Shown: positions 1-8,641 of the stretch, piece after piece | How positions within the stretch are numbered: the stretch's first letter is position 1 | How the letters are laid out: the number at the start of each line of letters is the position of its first letter | Assembly: GCA_947453695.1 (NCBI GenBank) | Contig: CANGHW010000015.1 | Span: 1 to 64,000 of the forward strand | Direction: 5' to 3' | From: Opitutia bacterium | GTDB lineage: Bacteria; Verrucomicrobiota; Verrucomicrobiia; Opitutales; Opitutaceae | DNA: 64,000 nucleotides | Position numbers and translations under genes: made by a program | The notes under the pieces: model-generated | What the model saw: the letters and a program-made list of their open reading frames with translations, nothing else | Database searches by the model: none | Told to the model about the DNA's origin: nothing

Positions 1-1428
1 ACCGTCGTCGCGAAAAGCCGCAGCGCCTTCACCTCCCTCTATCCCACCGCCGTGTCCTCCCTCGCCCCCGGCAGTTTCTCCGGCTCGCTCGACAACGGCG
101 GCGAAGTCATCGGCCTCACCCTCCCCGCACCTTGGTATGTCCACATCCTGAACTTCCGCTACGAGCCTTCCTGGTCCTCGCTCGCCGACGGCGGCGGCTA
201 CTCGCTCGTCGTCCGCACTCCCGCTGTCACCGCCGCGCGCGATTGGGACAAGAAGGCCACTTGGCGCACCTCCACCACCGCGCAGGGCAACCCCGGCGTG
301 GCCGACCAAGGCGGCACCAGCATCACACTCGGCAACTCTGCTACGGTCACCACCACGGCCGGCAACGTCACCACCCTCAGCGTCCGCGCCACATCCGACA
401 GCGCCCTCACCTACCAGTGGCAGATCCTCGTGAGCGGCCAATGGGTCAACGTCTCCGGCGCCACCGCTGCGAGCTACACGCTCCCGAGCACGCAGGCATT
501 CAACGCCGGCACCTACCGCGTCCTCGTCACCGCCGCCGGCAACACCACCGTCAGTGATGCCATCACGCTCACCGTCGCCGCCGCCGTCACTTCCACCGCG
601 CGCCTCACCAACCTCGCGACCCGCGCCACCTCCCTCAACGGCGCCAACGCCCTCGTCCCCGGCTTCGTCGTGACCGGCACCGGGACCAAGCGCGTCCTCC
701 TCCGCAACGTCGGCCCCACCCTAGGCGGCTTCGGCGTCAGCGGCACCCTCGTCGATCCTCAGCTCACGTTGAAGCGCTTCAACCCTGCCACCGGCGCTTA
801 CGTCGATGTTGCCAGTAACGACAACTGGGGGTCCGCCACCGCACTCACCACGCTCATGAGCACCACCGCCTCACTCGGAGCCTTCGCCCTCACCACCGGC
901 AGCGGCGACTCCGCCCTCCTCGTCGATCTCCCGCCCGGCCAATACTCCGCCACCGCTGGCGGGGTAAACGACGGCACCGGCATCGCCCTTCTCGAGCTCT
1001 ACGACGCCGACACCGCCGTCACCCCCACCGCCAAACTCAACAACATCGCCACCCGCGGCTTCGTCGGCACCGGCTCCAACATCGTCATCGCCGGCTTCGT
1101 GATCTCGGGCTCCGGCGCCAAGACCCTCCTCATTCGCGCCGTTGGCCCCACCCTCTCCGCCTTCGGCCTCACCGGCGTCCTTGCCGATCCCCAGCTCGCG
1201 ATTTACCGCAGCAGCGAGGTGATTCTCACAAACGACGATTGGTCCACCGGTGCCGCGGCCGCCACGACCTCTAGCGTGGCCACGCAAGTCGGTGCCTTCG
1301 CTCTGCCTTCCGGCAGCAAGGACGCCGCCTTCGTCGTTACCCTCCCTGCCGGCGCCTACACCGTCCAGGTCAACGGCGCCAACGCCACGACTGGGCTCGC
1401 GCTCGTCGAGATCTACGAAGCGCCCTGA
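1..1428 (+). CDS. Secreted lamin-tail/Ig-like protein, 5' truncated by window edge
   Basis: The frame is open from base 1 and there is no convincing start, so this is the C-terminal part of a larger protein; the GTG at 52 is internal. The first ~80 residues fit the end of a lamin-tail domain (SLDNGGEVIGL, a WSSLADGGGYSLVV strand, then a WDKKATW...GNPGVADQG segment). An Ig-like stretch follows (TYQWQILVSGQWVNVSGAT). Two homologous ~120-residue beta modules end the protein, each with an 'N(L/I)ATR...GFV(V/I)(T/S)G(T/S)G(T/A)K...VGPTL' core. Such modules are common at the ends of verrucomicrobial extracellular proteins. No C-terminal anchor is visible. The downstream VTC and DUF4956 genes suggest that the missing N-terminus could carry a CotH kinase domain, which is inference. 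Confidence 0.72.
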   Translation, partial: TVVAKSRSAFTSLYPTAVSSLAPGSFSGSLDNGGEVIGLTLPAPWYVHILNFRYEPSWSSLADGGGYSLVVRTPAVTAARDWDKKATWRTSTTAQGNPGVADQGGTSITLGNSATVTTTAGNVTTLSVRATSDSALTYQWQILVSGQWVNVSGATAASYTLPSTQAFNAGTYRVLVTAAGNTTVSDAITLTVAAAVTSTARLTNLATRATSLNGANALVPGFVVTGTGTKRVLLRNVGPTLGGFGVSGTLVDPQLTLKRFNPATGAYVDVASNDNWGSATALTTLMSTTASLGAFALTTGSGDSALLVDLPPGQYSATAGGVNDGTGIALLELYDADTAVTPTAKLNNIATRGFVGTGSNIVIAGFVISGSGAKTLLIRAVGPTLSAFGLTGVLADPQLAIYRSSEVILTNDDWSTGAAAATTSSVATQVGAFALPSGSKDAAFVVTLPAGAYTVQVNGANATTGLALVEIYEAP

Positions 1429-1481
1429 CACTTATCCGTAACTCTCAACTGCTTCTGCCCGTCACCCGCCACCTATCCGCT

Positions 1482-2303
1482 ATGGAAAATGATCGCCTGC
1501 AAACCCAGCGCTTCGAACTGAAGTTCCAAGTGCCGGAGGCTACAGCCGTAGCGGTGCGACATTTCGTGCGCCCTTACCTCGCGCCGGACGAGTCCGCTTC
1601 CGATCCCACCTTCCCAGCCTATCCAGTCCATAGTCTCTACCTCGATTCCGGAGACCTTCATACCTACCGCGCCACCATCAACGGCGACCGCGACCGCTAC
1701 AAACTACGCGTGCGCTACTACGACGAAAAACCTGACTCCCCCGTCTTCCTCGAAATCAAACGCCGCGTCGACCGCTGCATCTACAAGCAACGCGCCGCCG
1801 TCGTCCGCAGCCACGTCCCTGCCCTTCTCAGTGGCGCCTGGCCCTCCACTCACGACCTCGTCCGGCCTGGCCCCAAGGGCCTAGCCGCCCTCCAAAAATT
1901 TAGCGAACTCCTCCGCCGCCTCGGCGCCCGGCCCCGCGCACGCGTCTCCTATGACCGGGAAGCCTGGACCAGCGAGGGTCACAACGCCGTGCGCGTCACG
2001 ATGGACCGCACCGTCCTCTGCGAACCCGAACTCGGCCCGCGCCTCGACACCACCTTCCGCCAGCCCGCTCGTCCGTTTGGCAATAACGTCATCCTCGAGA
2101 TCAAATTCACCAACCGCTTCCCTGACTGGCTCGCCGTCATGGTCCGCACCTTCAACCTCGTCCAGGGCGGTGCCGCGAAATACGTCGATGGCGTCAACGC
2201 TCTCGGTCCGGGCCGCTTCGCCGAGGAGCTGAGCCGCAGTCCGTTCGGAACCCATCTCACCCGCGCGAAGAACTCTCCCCCGCTGCCAGTTCCGGCCTTC
2301 TGA
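1482..2303 (+). CDS. VTC domain polyphosphate polymerase-like protein
   Basis: 273 aa. The protein matches the VTC domain, the catalytic tunnel fold of yeast Vtc4 that makes polyphosphate from ATP. Visible family features are an N-terminal RFELKFQV strand, the SLYLDSGDLHTYRATINGDRDRYKLRVRYY core rich in Arg/Lys, the FLEIKRRVDRCIYKQRA strand, and a late EIKFTNRFPDWL strand with the conserved acidic/basic pair. There is no signal peptide or membrane segment, so it is probably cytosolic on its own. It lies 4 bp before a DUF4956 membrane gene, which itself overlaps an HlyD-type gene, so the three are probably one transcript. VTC and DUF4956 genes are often neighbours in bacteria. Actual polymer synthesis is inferred from family membership. 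Confidence 0.85.
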   Translation: MENDRLQTQRFELKFQVPEATAVAVRHFVRPYLAPDESASDPTFPAYPVHSLYLDSGDLHTYRATINGDRDRYKLRVRYYDEKPDSPVFLEIKRRVDRCIYKQRAAVVRSHVPALLSGAWPSTHDLVRPGPKGLAALQKFSELLRRLGARPRARVSYDREAWTSEGHNAVRVTMDRTVLCEPELGPRLDTTFRQPARPFGNNVILEIKFTNRFPDWLAVMVRTFNLVQGGAAKYVDGVNALGPGRFAEELSRSPFGTHLTRAKNSPPLPVPAF

Positions 2304-2307
2304 TCCC

Positions 2308-2994
2308 ATGCTCGATTCCTTCCTCCACGGCGACTACGCCAGCGCCCCGACCCCGCTGGCCGTGCTCGGCCTCTCGCTTCTCCTTTCGTTTCTGATCGGG
2401 CAACTCATTGCCTGGATCTACATGGCTACACATGACGGACTCTCCTACTCACGGGCCTTTGTCGTTTCGCTCGTGGTGCTGCCAGTATCGGTCTCGCTCG
2501 TGATGATGGTCCTCGCCAACAGCCTCGTCACCGCCTTCGGCCTCATGGCCGTCTTCGCCGTCGTCCGCTTCCGCAACATCCTCCGCGACACTCTCGACAC
2601 CGCTTATGTCCTTGCGTCGATCGTCGTCGGCATGGCCTGCGGCACCCAAAAGTTTACCACTGCGGTGCTCGGCGGCGCCGTGCTCGGCGCGATTTTCCTC
2701 TATGCTTGGCTCACCGCGTTCGGCCGCCGCCATCACTACGATTTCATCCTCAACCTCCACTGGGCGCGCCCGGCCGCCGATCTCTCCGCTCTCCGCGACC
2801 TCCTCGAGCGCCATAGCCGCAAAGCCCGTTGCGCGCATCAGCGCGTCTCCTCCAGTGGCGTGGGTGCCGATCTCTCCTACCACCTTCTCCTGCGCGATCC
2901 CGATCGTGCGGATGAACTTCTTCTCGAACTCAACGCGCTCCCCGGAGCCAAAGACGTCAACGGCGTCCGGGCCGACAGCGAATCCGAAGTATGA
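2308..2994 (+). CDS. DUF4956 integral membrane protein
   Basis: 228 aa. The N-terminal ~145 residues contain about four hydrophobic helices (around 17-38, 50-75, 95-112 and 115-135). The hallmark stretch FGLMAVFAVVRFRNILRD followed by DTAYVLASIVVGMACG is typical of DUF4956. A soluble C-terminal domain of ~80 residues follows, starting near the YDFILNLHW segment. The gene starts 4 bp after the VTC gene and ends with an ATGA overlap onto the next gene, which indicates translational coupling. The family has no assigned biochemical role. Its repeated association with VTC proteins suggests a membrane partner in anionic polymer synthesis or export, which is inference. Confidence 0.85.
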   Translation: MLDSFLHGDYASAPTPLAVLGLSLLLSFLIGQLIAWIYMATHDGLSYSRAFVVSLVVLPVSVSLVMMVLANSLVTAFGLMAVFAVVRFRNILRDTLDTAYVLASIVVGMACGTQKFTTAVLGGAVLGAIFLYAWLTAFGRRHHYDFILNLHWARPAADLSALRDLLERHSRKARCAHQRVSSSGVGADLSYHLLLRDPDRADELLLELNALPGAKDVNGVRADSESEV

Positions 2995-4082
2995 GCGCAC
3001 TCCCGCCCATTCCCACTCCGTCACGTCATCGCTGGACTGCCTTCTGCACGGAGAAACTCCCCTTCGTCGTCTTCGCGCTCGGAGTGATCGGCGCCGCCAT
3101 TCTCTGGAAGGAGTCTGCCTCCGCTCCCACGCTTGTCGCCGAGGCCGAGATCGTCCGGAGCGAAGTCCGTGCCGTGCATCCGGGCACCCTTGTTTCGCTT
3201 GAGGTAGCCCTGCTCCAGCCTGTGACTGCGGGACAGATCATCGGCCGCGTTCGCACCGCTTCCTCTGAGGTTGCAGCTGCCTCACTCAACGTCATTCGCG
3301 CCGAGATTGAACTCCTCCGCGCCAACCTGGAACCCGTCCTCCCTGCTCAACGCGTTGCGCTCGATGCCGCCCGCCTCCAACTCGATTGGATGCGTGAGCG
3401 CGTCACGCTCGCTTCCCTTCGAGTTCAGCTTCAACAAGCCGATGCGGACCTCACTCGTCTCACGCCGCTCCACGCCCAGAATCTTGTTTCCGCCGAGGTC
3501 TTCGACAACGCCAGAAGCCAGCGCGCCAATCTCGCCGCCCAACTCGACGAACAGGAGAAACTCGTCGCCACTCTCGCCCCCGCCGCCGATCGCTTCTCCA
3601 CCCAAAATGCCGACGCCACGCCGCGTTCCCCCTCCGAGACACTGGCCGCCGCTCTGAAAGTGCAGGATGAAAAACTACGACTTACCGAAGCCCAGCTTGG
3701 CCCCGTGACCCTCACCGCCCCGATCAGTGGCTTCGTGATGCTCGTCCACCGGCGACCCGGCGAGATGGTCGCCACGGGTGAGCCCATTGTCACGGTAGCG
3801 GCCGCGGAATCCGCCCGCCTCGTCGGATTTCTGCGCCAGCCGCTCCCAGTTAATCCGAAGACAGGAGCCAAGGTCGAGGTCCGCACCCGTAGCCTCTCCC
3901 GCGCCGCCGGCACCGCGACGGTGCTCGAGACTGGCCGTGCCCTCGAACCCGTGTCGCCGACGCTCCTCGCCCTCGTCAACCGTCCGGGCTCCCCCGAACT
4001 CGGCCTCCGCGTCCACCTCAGCATTCCGCCCGAGCTCAAGCTCCGCCCCGGCGAGCAGGTCGATGTCCTGATCCGGGATTAA
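2991..4082 (+). CDS. HlyD-family membrane fusion/adaptor protein
   Basis: 363 aa. One N-terminal membrane anchor (about residues 22-42, LPFVVFALGVIGAAILW) precedes a split biotinyl-lipoyl/barrel region (HPGTLVSLEVALLQPVTAGQIIGRV ... LTAPISGFVMLVHRRPGEMVATGEPIVTV). Between these lies a long alpha-helical hairpin of ~130 residues rich in Leu/Gln/Arg. This is the standard periplasmic adaptor layout. The ATG overlaps the stop of the DUF4956 gene by 4 bp. No ATPase or outer-membrane channel gene is adjacent, which is unusual for an adaptor. It may bridge the DUF4956/VTC machinery across the envelope, but this is inference. A hairpin follows the stop codon. Confidence 0.82.
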   Translation: MSALPPIPTPSRHRWTAFCTEKLPFVVFALGVIGAAILWKESASAPTLVAEAEIVRSEVRAVHPGTLVSLEVALLQPVTAGQIIGRVRTASSEVAAASLNVIRAEIELLRANLEPVLPAQRVALDAARLQLDWMRERVTLASLRVQLQQADADLTRLTPLHAQNLVSAEVFDNARSQRANLAAQLDEQEKLVATLAPAADRFSTQNADATPRSPSETLAAALKVQDEKLRLTEAQLGPVTLTAPISGFVMLVHRRPGEMVATGEPIVTVAAAESARLVGFLRQPLPVNPKTGAKVEVRTRSLSRAAGTATVLETGRALEPVSPTLLALVNRPGSPELGLRVHLSIPPELKLRPGEQVDVLIRD

Positions 4083-4083
4083 A

Positions 4084-4128
4084 TATTCCAGCAGGGCGCG
4101 TTGTCCCCAACGCGCCGCTTAGAATATC
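4084..4128. terminator. Inverted repeat between convergent genes
   Basis: A perfect 9-bp stem GGCGCGTTG / CAACGCGCC with a TCCC loop sits at 4096-4117. It is framed by an outer ATATTC/GAATAT pair. It lies between the stops of the HlyD-like gene (+) and the DUF4197 gene (-). There is no long T-run, so it is a probable bidirectional transcript end or a REP-like element. Confidence 0.5.
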
Positions 4129-4139
4129 TGCTCACCGGA

Positions 4140-4892
4140 CTACTTCTTCGCTGCGCCGATCCCGAACACCTTCGCAGCGACCTTGTCCTTCAGCGCCGAG
4201 GGATTCGCGCGAATCGCCGCTTCCTGTTTCGCCATGAAACCGAAGCTCGTCTCGATCACCTGCGACAGCACGTAATTTTCGAGGTCCGCCGCACCGGGCA
4301 CGCCGAGCATCGCGGCAAACGGACCCGCCTTGCCGGCGAGTTCCTTGATCTTCGCCGCCGAGCCATTGGCCGCGATGGCTTGGCTCACGAGCGGCATGAG
4401 CTTCGTTCGCAGCGCCGGCTCCGCCACACTGCGGAGGATCTTCGTCGCCGAGTCCGGCGCGCCGCTGGCGAGTCCGCTCACATCGGTGAGCACCATCGCC
4501 TTCAACGACTCCTTCAAAACGACCGCCGCCTGCGGCGAAACGCTCGATGCCGCCTGATTCAGCGAGGCCTTGAAGCTGTCGAGCGCGCCGGACTGGTTGG
4601 CCTTCACGAGCGCGGTCTGCAGCTTAGCCATCGAGGCGGGACCGGAGAGTTGAAACGCATCCGGCTTGGCCAGCTCCGTCGCCGCGAAATCCACCGCCGT
4701 GCCGAGCCCGCTCTTCACGCCGTTCAGCAATTGCGGCTCGGTGAGTCCGGTGGATTTGAGCAATGCCGCGAGACCTTGGACTTTCTCCGCGACCGTCGTG
4801 GTTGCGGCCGGTTTGGCGGAGTCCGCGGCCGACAAAGTCGTGGCGACGGCAACCGAGATCAAAAGAGGCAACACGCGCGGGGTGAATTTCAT
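4140..4892 (-). CDS. DUF4197 domain protein, exported
   Basis: 250 aa from the ATG at 4892 (MKFTPRVLPLLIS), chosen over the ORF start because a signal peptide follows immediately (hydrophobic core VLPLLISVAVATTLSAADSA, cleavage near residue 22). The mature protein has the DUF4197 pattern: a GLxxPQLLNGVKSGLGTAVDFA start, a middle LKxSLKAMVLTDVSG helix, and a C-terminal ENYVLSQVIETSFGFMAKQEAAIRANP segment. The family is periplasmic with unknown function. The gene is transcribed toward the HlyD-like gene, separated by a hairpin. Function cannot be assigned from sequence. Confidence 0.78.
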   Translation of the reverse strand: MKFTPRVLPLLISVAVATTLSAADSAKPAATTTVAEKVQGLAALLKSTGLTEPQLLNGVKSGLGTAVDFAATELAKPDAFQLSGPASMAKLQTALVKANQSGALDSFKASLNQAASSVSPQAAVVLKESLKAMVLTDVSGLASGAPDSATKILRSVAEPALRTKLMPLVSQAIAANGSAAKIKELAGKAGPFAAMLGVPGAADLENYVLSQVIETSFGFMAKQEAAIRANPSALKDKVAAKVFGIGAAKK

Positions 4893-4943
4893 CCGGCTAC
4901 GCAGCCGCAAGCTCCGCGCGGCGGCAAGCCCGCACGCGACTTG

Positions 4944-6272
4944 TCACAGTTTCGTCCGAAAAATCGGCACTGGGCGCGGCGGTGTGTCGGGTGATCCTGG
5001 GTCGTCGAAACGCGTCCAACCGGAGTTTCCTACAAAGTAGAGATTCCCACCCATGGCGATGCAGCCGAGCGCCGGCGCCGCCATCGTCGGATGCGCGGCC
5101 TCGAGCACCTGCACGGCAGCGACGACCTCGCCGCCCGCCTCCAGCGTGAGGCGCAGCACGCGATTCGGGCGCAGACCATTTTGAATCGCGAGGAGCTCGC
5201 CCGTCGGCGCGCGCACCAGGCCGTCGAGGCCGATCAGTGTCGTGTTGGGTGGCGTTTCAAGTCGCCGCACCGCACGGGTGTTTAGATCGACGCGCAGTAG
5301 GCCGTTGGCGTGATCTGCGACGAACAGCGCGCCGAGCTCTGGCGCGACCACGGCGCCCTGAAGCGACATGAATTCATTGCTTTGCGCCCAGAGCTCCAGC
5401 GCCGCGCCACCCGGCGCCAGCCGCCAGATCATCGGGCCGCCGCTATCTGGTAAAAACACACTGCCATCGCCGCCGAGCGCGACGTCGCCGAGCACGTGCG
5501 AGAAGCGATCGCCGCCGCCGCGCGCGAGCGGAATCACGCGGCGCACCGCCCCGGTCTCGAGATCGATTTCAGCGAGTGCGGCGGTGCCGTCCATGTTGAC
5601 CTCAAAACCTTTCATCGCGGGCACGGCTGAAGTCGCGGCCCACAGTGCACCACGCTCTTCGTCGACCGCGAGGCCGAGCACGCCGAGCAGTTCATCCCCT
5701 TCCGGCGTGAAGCGCCGCAGCGTCGCCTCGGTGCCTTTGGCGCCCGGCGTGCGCAGCCACACGCAGCGATGATGCGGATCGCCGAAGTAAAATGTGCCGG
5801 TCTTCTCGCGCCACGCGATGCCTTCGATCACGCCCGTCACGCCGGTGAGTGAGAAATCGATGTCGCCACGGCCCTGCGAGACCATGTTCTCCGCGAGCTT
5901 TTTTACCACGGCCTGAAACTCTTTCTGTCCGCGCAATCCGATAAATTCCGCCGATTTCTCCACGGGTGAATGCGTGCCGAGTGCCGCGAGACGCGTGAGC
6001 GTGGCGAGTGCCTCGTCGACGCGCTCGTTGGCGAGTTGGGCCGCGGCAAGGTTCACCAAAATGCGCGGGAAATCCGGGCGCAGACCGGCGGCCGCTTCCA
6101 TTTTCGCGAGATACGTGGCTTTGTCGTCTGCCTCGGCGGCCGTCGCCGCCTCCCGTGCGAGCGTCATGGCCTCCTCGGCCGTGGAGCGTTCGGCGCCGCG
6201 CAGGCCGGCGCACATGAGGCACAAGGCGACTCGGAGGCAGCGCAGACGGAACGGGTCGAACGCGGGAGACAC
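4944..6272 (-). CDS. Secreted beta-propeller (SMP-30/NHL-like) protein with N-terminal helical repeats
   Basis: About 442 aa from a GTG at 6272. The ORF-track protein of 646 aa starts inside the divergent gene and is not credible. The proposed N-terminus reads as a signal peptide (basic FRLRCLR, hydrophobic VALCLMCAGLRGA). Residues ~35-140 look like two TPR-like helical repeats (AEEAMTLAREAATAAEADDKATYLAKMEAA). From ~150 on there are repeated propeller strands (IEGIAWREKTGTFYFGD, GLAVDEERGALWAATS, VALGGDGSVFLPDSGG), as in SMP-30/gluconolaconase-like and NHL proteins. The substrate is unknown. It is divergent from the GH109-like gene with ~96 bp between starts. The exact start is uncertain. 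Confidence 0.68.
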   Translation of the reverse strand: MSPAFDPFRLRCLRVALCLMCAGLRGAERSTAEEAMTLAREAATAAEADDKATYLAKMEAAAGLRPDFPRILVNLAAAQLANERVDEALATLTRLAALGTHSPVEKSAEFIGLRGQKEFQAVVKKLAENMVSQGRGDIDFSLTGVTGVIEGIAWREKTGTFYFGDPHHRCVWLRTPGAKGTEATLRRFTPEGDELLGVLGLAVDEERGALWAATSAVPAMKGFEVNMDGTAALAEIDLETGAVRRVIPLARGGGDRFSHVLGDVALGGDGSVFLPDSGGPMIWRLAPGGAALELWAQSNEFMSLQGAVVAPELGALFVADHANGLLRVDLNTRAVRRLETPPNTTLIGLDGLVRAPTGELLAIQNGLRPNRVLRLTLEAGGEVVAAVQVLEAAHPTMAAPALGCIAMGGNLYFVGNSGWTRFDDPGSPDTPPRPVPIFRTKL

Positions 6273-6368
6273 GAGGGGTAGAGCACGGACTTTTTTCGCA
6301 TTCGCAAGCCACCTTCGGCTTCCGCGCTCGACGCGGCGCACCGGGCGCGTTGTGGTTTTGTCCTCCCC

Positions 6369-7733
6369 ATGAGCACCCCCAATACCCGTCGTGATTTTCT
6401 CCGTCATGTGGCTGGCGCCAGCGCCGGTCTTGCCGTCGCTGCGTCGTTGCGCGCCGCCGAACCAGCCAAGGGCAACGGCGTCGTCGGCCTGCGCGCCCCG
6501 GCGCTCGAGCGAGTGCGCGTCGGTATTATCGGCCTCGGCGCGCGCGGCGGCGGCCACCTCGCGACCTTGATGACGCTCGACGGCGTCGAGATCGTCGCGC
6601 TGTGCGACAATCACCCGCCGACTCTCGCGAAGGCATTTGCGCGCGTGGAGAAGGCGAAGCGTCCGGTGCCCGCGTCCTACGGCAAGGATGACAACGACTG
6701 GAAGCGCATGCTGGAGCGCAAGGACCTTGATGTCGTCTTCGTCGTCACGCCCTGGCACCTGCACGCGCCGATGGGCGTCGCGGTCATGCTCGCCGGCAAG
6801 CATGTGTTCATCGAGGTGCCGATCGCCCTCACGGTGGAAGAAAACTGGCAGCTCGTGGACACGGCCGAAAAGACCCAGCGCCACTGCATGATGCTCGAAA
6901 ACACCTGCTATGGCCGCGAAGAGCTACTTTGTCTGAATCTCTGCCGCGCCGGTGTGCTCGGCGAACTCCTCCACGCTGAGGGCGCCTACATCCACGACCT
7001 CCGTTCGCAGATGAACGAGGTCGAACATGGCACTGGGTCGTGGCGCACGCCGCACTACGCGAAACGCAACGGCAACCTCTACCCGACCCACGGCATCGGC
7101 CCCGTCGCCCAATACCTCGGCATCAACCGTGGCGACCGTTTCGACTATCTCTCGTCCGTCTCGTCGCCCGCCCGGGGCCGCGAGCTGCACGCGAAGAAAA
7201 AGTATCCCGCCAATCACCGCTGGAACACTGAAATCACGAGTTGGACCGGCGGTGACATCAACACCTCGATCATCAAGACGGTGCGCGGCCGCTCGCTCAT
7301 GATGCAATGGGACGAAACATCGCCGCGTCCCTATACGCGCCTCAATCTCATCCAGGGCACCAAGGGCACGTTCGCGAGTTACCCGAGCCGGCTCGTGATC
7401 GAAGGTGAGACCAAGAGCACGCATACTTGGGCCGAAGGTGAGACGCTCGAAGCACTTTTCAAAAAATACGAGCACCCGCTTTGGAGTAAAATGGGCGACC
7501 TCGCTAAGGCCAACGGCGGTCACGGCGGCATGGATTTCGTCATGCTCTGGCGCGTGATCACCTGTCTGCGCCAAGGCGAACCGCTCGATCAAGACGTCTA
7601 CGACGGCACCAGCTGGTCCGTGCTCAGTCCACTTACCGAGTGGTCGGTCGCGCATCGCAGCCAATCGATCGACGTTCCGGATTTCACGCGCGGCCGTTGG
7701 GAAAAGACGGCGCCGCTCGGGATTGTGACCTGA
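6369..7733 (+). CDS. Tat-exported Gfo/Idh/MocA oxidoreductase, GH109-like glycosidase
   Basis: 454 aa. A twin-arginine leader (TRRDFLRHVAGASAGLAVAAS, residues ~7-27) indicates export of a folded, cofactor-loaded enzyme. The Rossmann motif VGIIGLGARGGGH and the VVTPWHLHAP / GKHVFIEVPIALT segments place it in the Gfo/Idh/MocA superfamily. The stretches CMMLENTCYGREEL, GELLHAEGAYIHDLR and NLYPTHGIGPVAQYLGINRGDRF closely resemble family GH109, NAD-dependent alpha-N-acetylgalactosaminidases that act by transient C3 oxidation. Substrate specificity is inferred. The length agrees with GH109. A palindromic repeat follows the stop. Confidence 0.8.
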   Translation: MSTPNTRRDFLRHVAGASAGLAVAASLRAAEPAKGNGVVGLRAPALERVRVGIIGLGARGGGHLATLMTLDGVEIVALCDNHPPTLAKAFARVEKAKRPVPASYGKDDNDWKRMLERKDLDVVFVVTPWHLHAPMGVAVMLAGKHVFIEVPIALTVEENWQLVDTAEKTQRHCMMLENTCYGREELLCLNLCRAGVLGELLHAEGAYIHDLRSQMNEVEHGTGSWRTPHYAKRNGNLYPTHGIGPVAQYLGINRGDRFDYLSSVSSPARGRELHAKKKYPANHRWNTEITSWTGGDINTSIIKTVRGRSLMMQWDETSPRPYTRLNLIQGTKGTFASYPSRLVIEGETKSTHTWAEGETLEALFKKYEHPLWSKMGDLAKANGGHGGMDFVMLWRVITCLRQGEPLDQDVYDGTSWSVLSPLTEWSVAHRSQSIDVPDFTRGRWEKTAPLGIVT

Positions 7734-7744
7734 GGTGTTGAAAT

Positions 7745-7808
7745 GTGGCATGGGCTTTCCAGCCCATGTCATTCCGTTCGGAAACACGGGCTAGAATGCC
7801 CGTGCCAC
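7745..7808. repeat. Large REP-like palindrome between convergent genes
   Basis: Two hairpins lie back to back: CATGGGCT-TTCC-AGCCCATG (7749-7768) and CACGGGC-TAGAAT-GCCCGTG (7785-7804). The outer ends GTGGCATGGG and CCCGTGCCAC also pair with one mismatch, so the whole 64 bp can form one nested palindrome. It probably serves as a shared transcript end for the GH109-like gene and the SGNH hydrolase. Confidence 0.7.
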
Positions 7809-8525
7809 TCACTTGGTTGGCGGCAGCAGCGGCGTGAGCCTCGCGACGACGGCGTCGGCGAGCTGTTCGTAGCCGTCTTTCGTGAAGTGGACGTTTTTCG
7901 GCAGCTGGATTTTCGCCTGCTGTGTGGTGGCGAGCGTGTGAAGATCGTCTACCGCAACGCCGTTTTCCTGCATCACCCGCACGGCGGCGGCGTTGTAGCG
8001 GATCTCGTCATGCTCGACTCGGCCGAGTGTGCCACCCGGGACGGGAGTAGTGGTGGCGAAGATGAGCTTGGCGCCGGTCTTCTTTAGGCGTGCGACAATC
8101 TCGCGGAGGTTTTTTTCATATTTCTCCACTGAGGCGACTTGCTTGCCCTTTTCCGGTGGGACGTAGGTGCCTTTTTCGTCGAGGTATTTTACGTCGTGCA
8201 GGCCGAAGTTGAAATGGATTACATCCCACTTTCCATCGCCGAGCCACTTGTCGAGCGTGCGCACGCCCTTGGCGCTGTCGCTGCAGTTTTCGGCGGGACG
8301 ATGGACGTTGGCCTTGCCTGCGAGCTGAGCGCGCACAGGCAGCGTGTAGCCGATAGAGATTGAGTCACCGATTAGCAGCACGCGCGGCAAGCCGGCGACG
8401 TCGGTGATTGGGGTGAGTGCCGGATCGGGCGCTTTTTTTGCGGGGGTCTTCGCTTTGGGTTCGGCCGCGCAGAGAACAACCGAGGCGAAGCAGGTCAGCA
8501 GGACGACGAGAGGACGTAGGTTCAT
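7809..8525 (-). CDS. Secreted SGNH/GDSL hydrolase
   Basis: 238 aa from the ATG at 8525 (MNLRPLVVLLTCFASVVLCAAEP), chosen because it begins a clean signal peptide. Block I (LLIGDSISIGY) carries the catalytic Ser, a FNFGLHD segment fits the NxxxxD-type oxyanion region, and the late HFTKDGYEQLADAV block carries the catalytic Asp/His pair. The fold is that of esterases and lipases acting on esters or acetylated glycans. In verrucomicrobia such proteins often sit in polysaccharide degradation regions. The substrate is not evident. It converges on the GH109-like gene. Confidence 0.83.
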   Translation of the reverse strand: MNLRPLVVLLTCFASVVLCAAEPKAKTPAKKAPDPALTPITDVAGLPRVLLIGDSISIGYTLPVRAQLAGKANVHRPAENCSDSAKGVRTLDKWLGDGKWDVIHFNFGLHDVKYLDEKGTYVPPEKGKQVASVEKYEKNLREIVARLKKTGAKLIFATTTPVPGGTLGRVEHDEIRYNAAAVRVMQENGVAVDDLHTLATTQQAKIQLPKNVHFTKDGYEQLADAVVARLTPLLPPTK

Positions 8526-8582
8526 GGGGATATCAGCGTGACGACTGTAAACCGGCGCGGTTTCGACGCGCGAGGCAGGCGC

Positions 8583-8612
8583 AAAAAAACACCCGCATTT
8601 CGGCGGGCGTTT
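8583..8612 (-). terminator. Rho-independent terminator after gltBD
   Basis: Read on the minus strand, ACGCCCGC / GCGGGTGT forms a stem with a short CGAAAT loop followed by seven T residues. It lies just past the gltD stop codon and ahead of the SGNH hydrolase start. Confidence 0.8.
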
Positions 8613-8641
8613 GGAAGTGATCGTCGCAATTGGCAGCCGGG

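Noticed and set aside
6273-6884. N-terminal ~200 residues of the 646-aa ORF on the minus strand
   Set aside because: They are antisense to the GH109-like gene and low in family-like sequence; the real gene starts near 6272 with a signal peptide.
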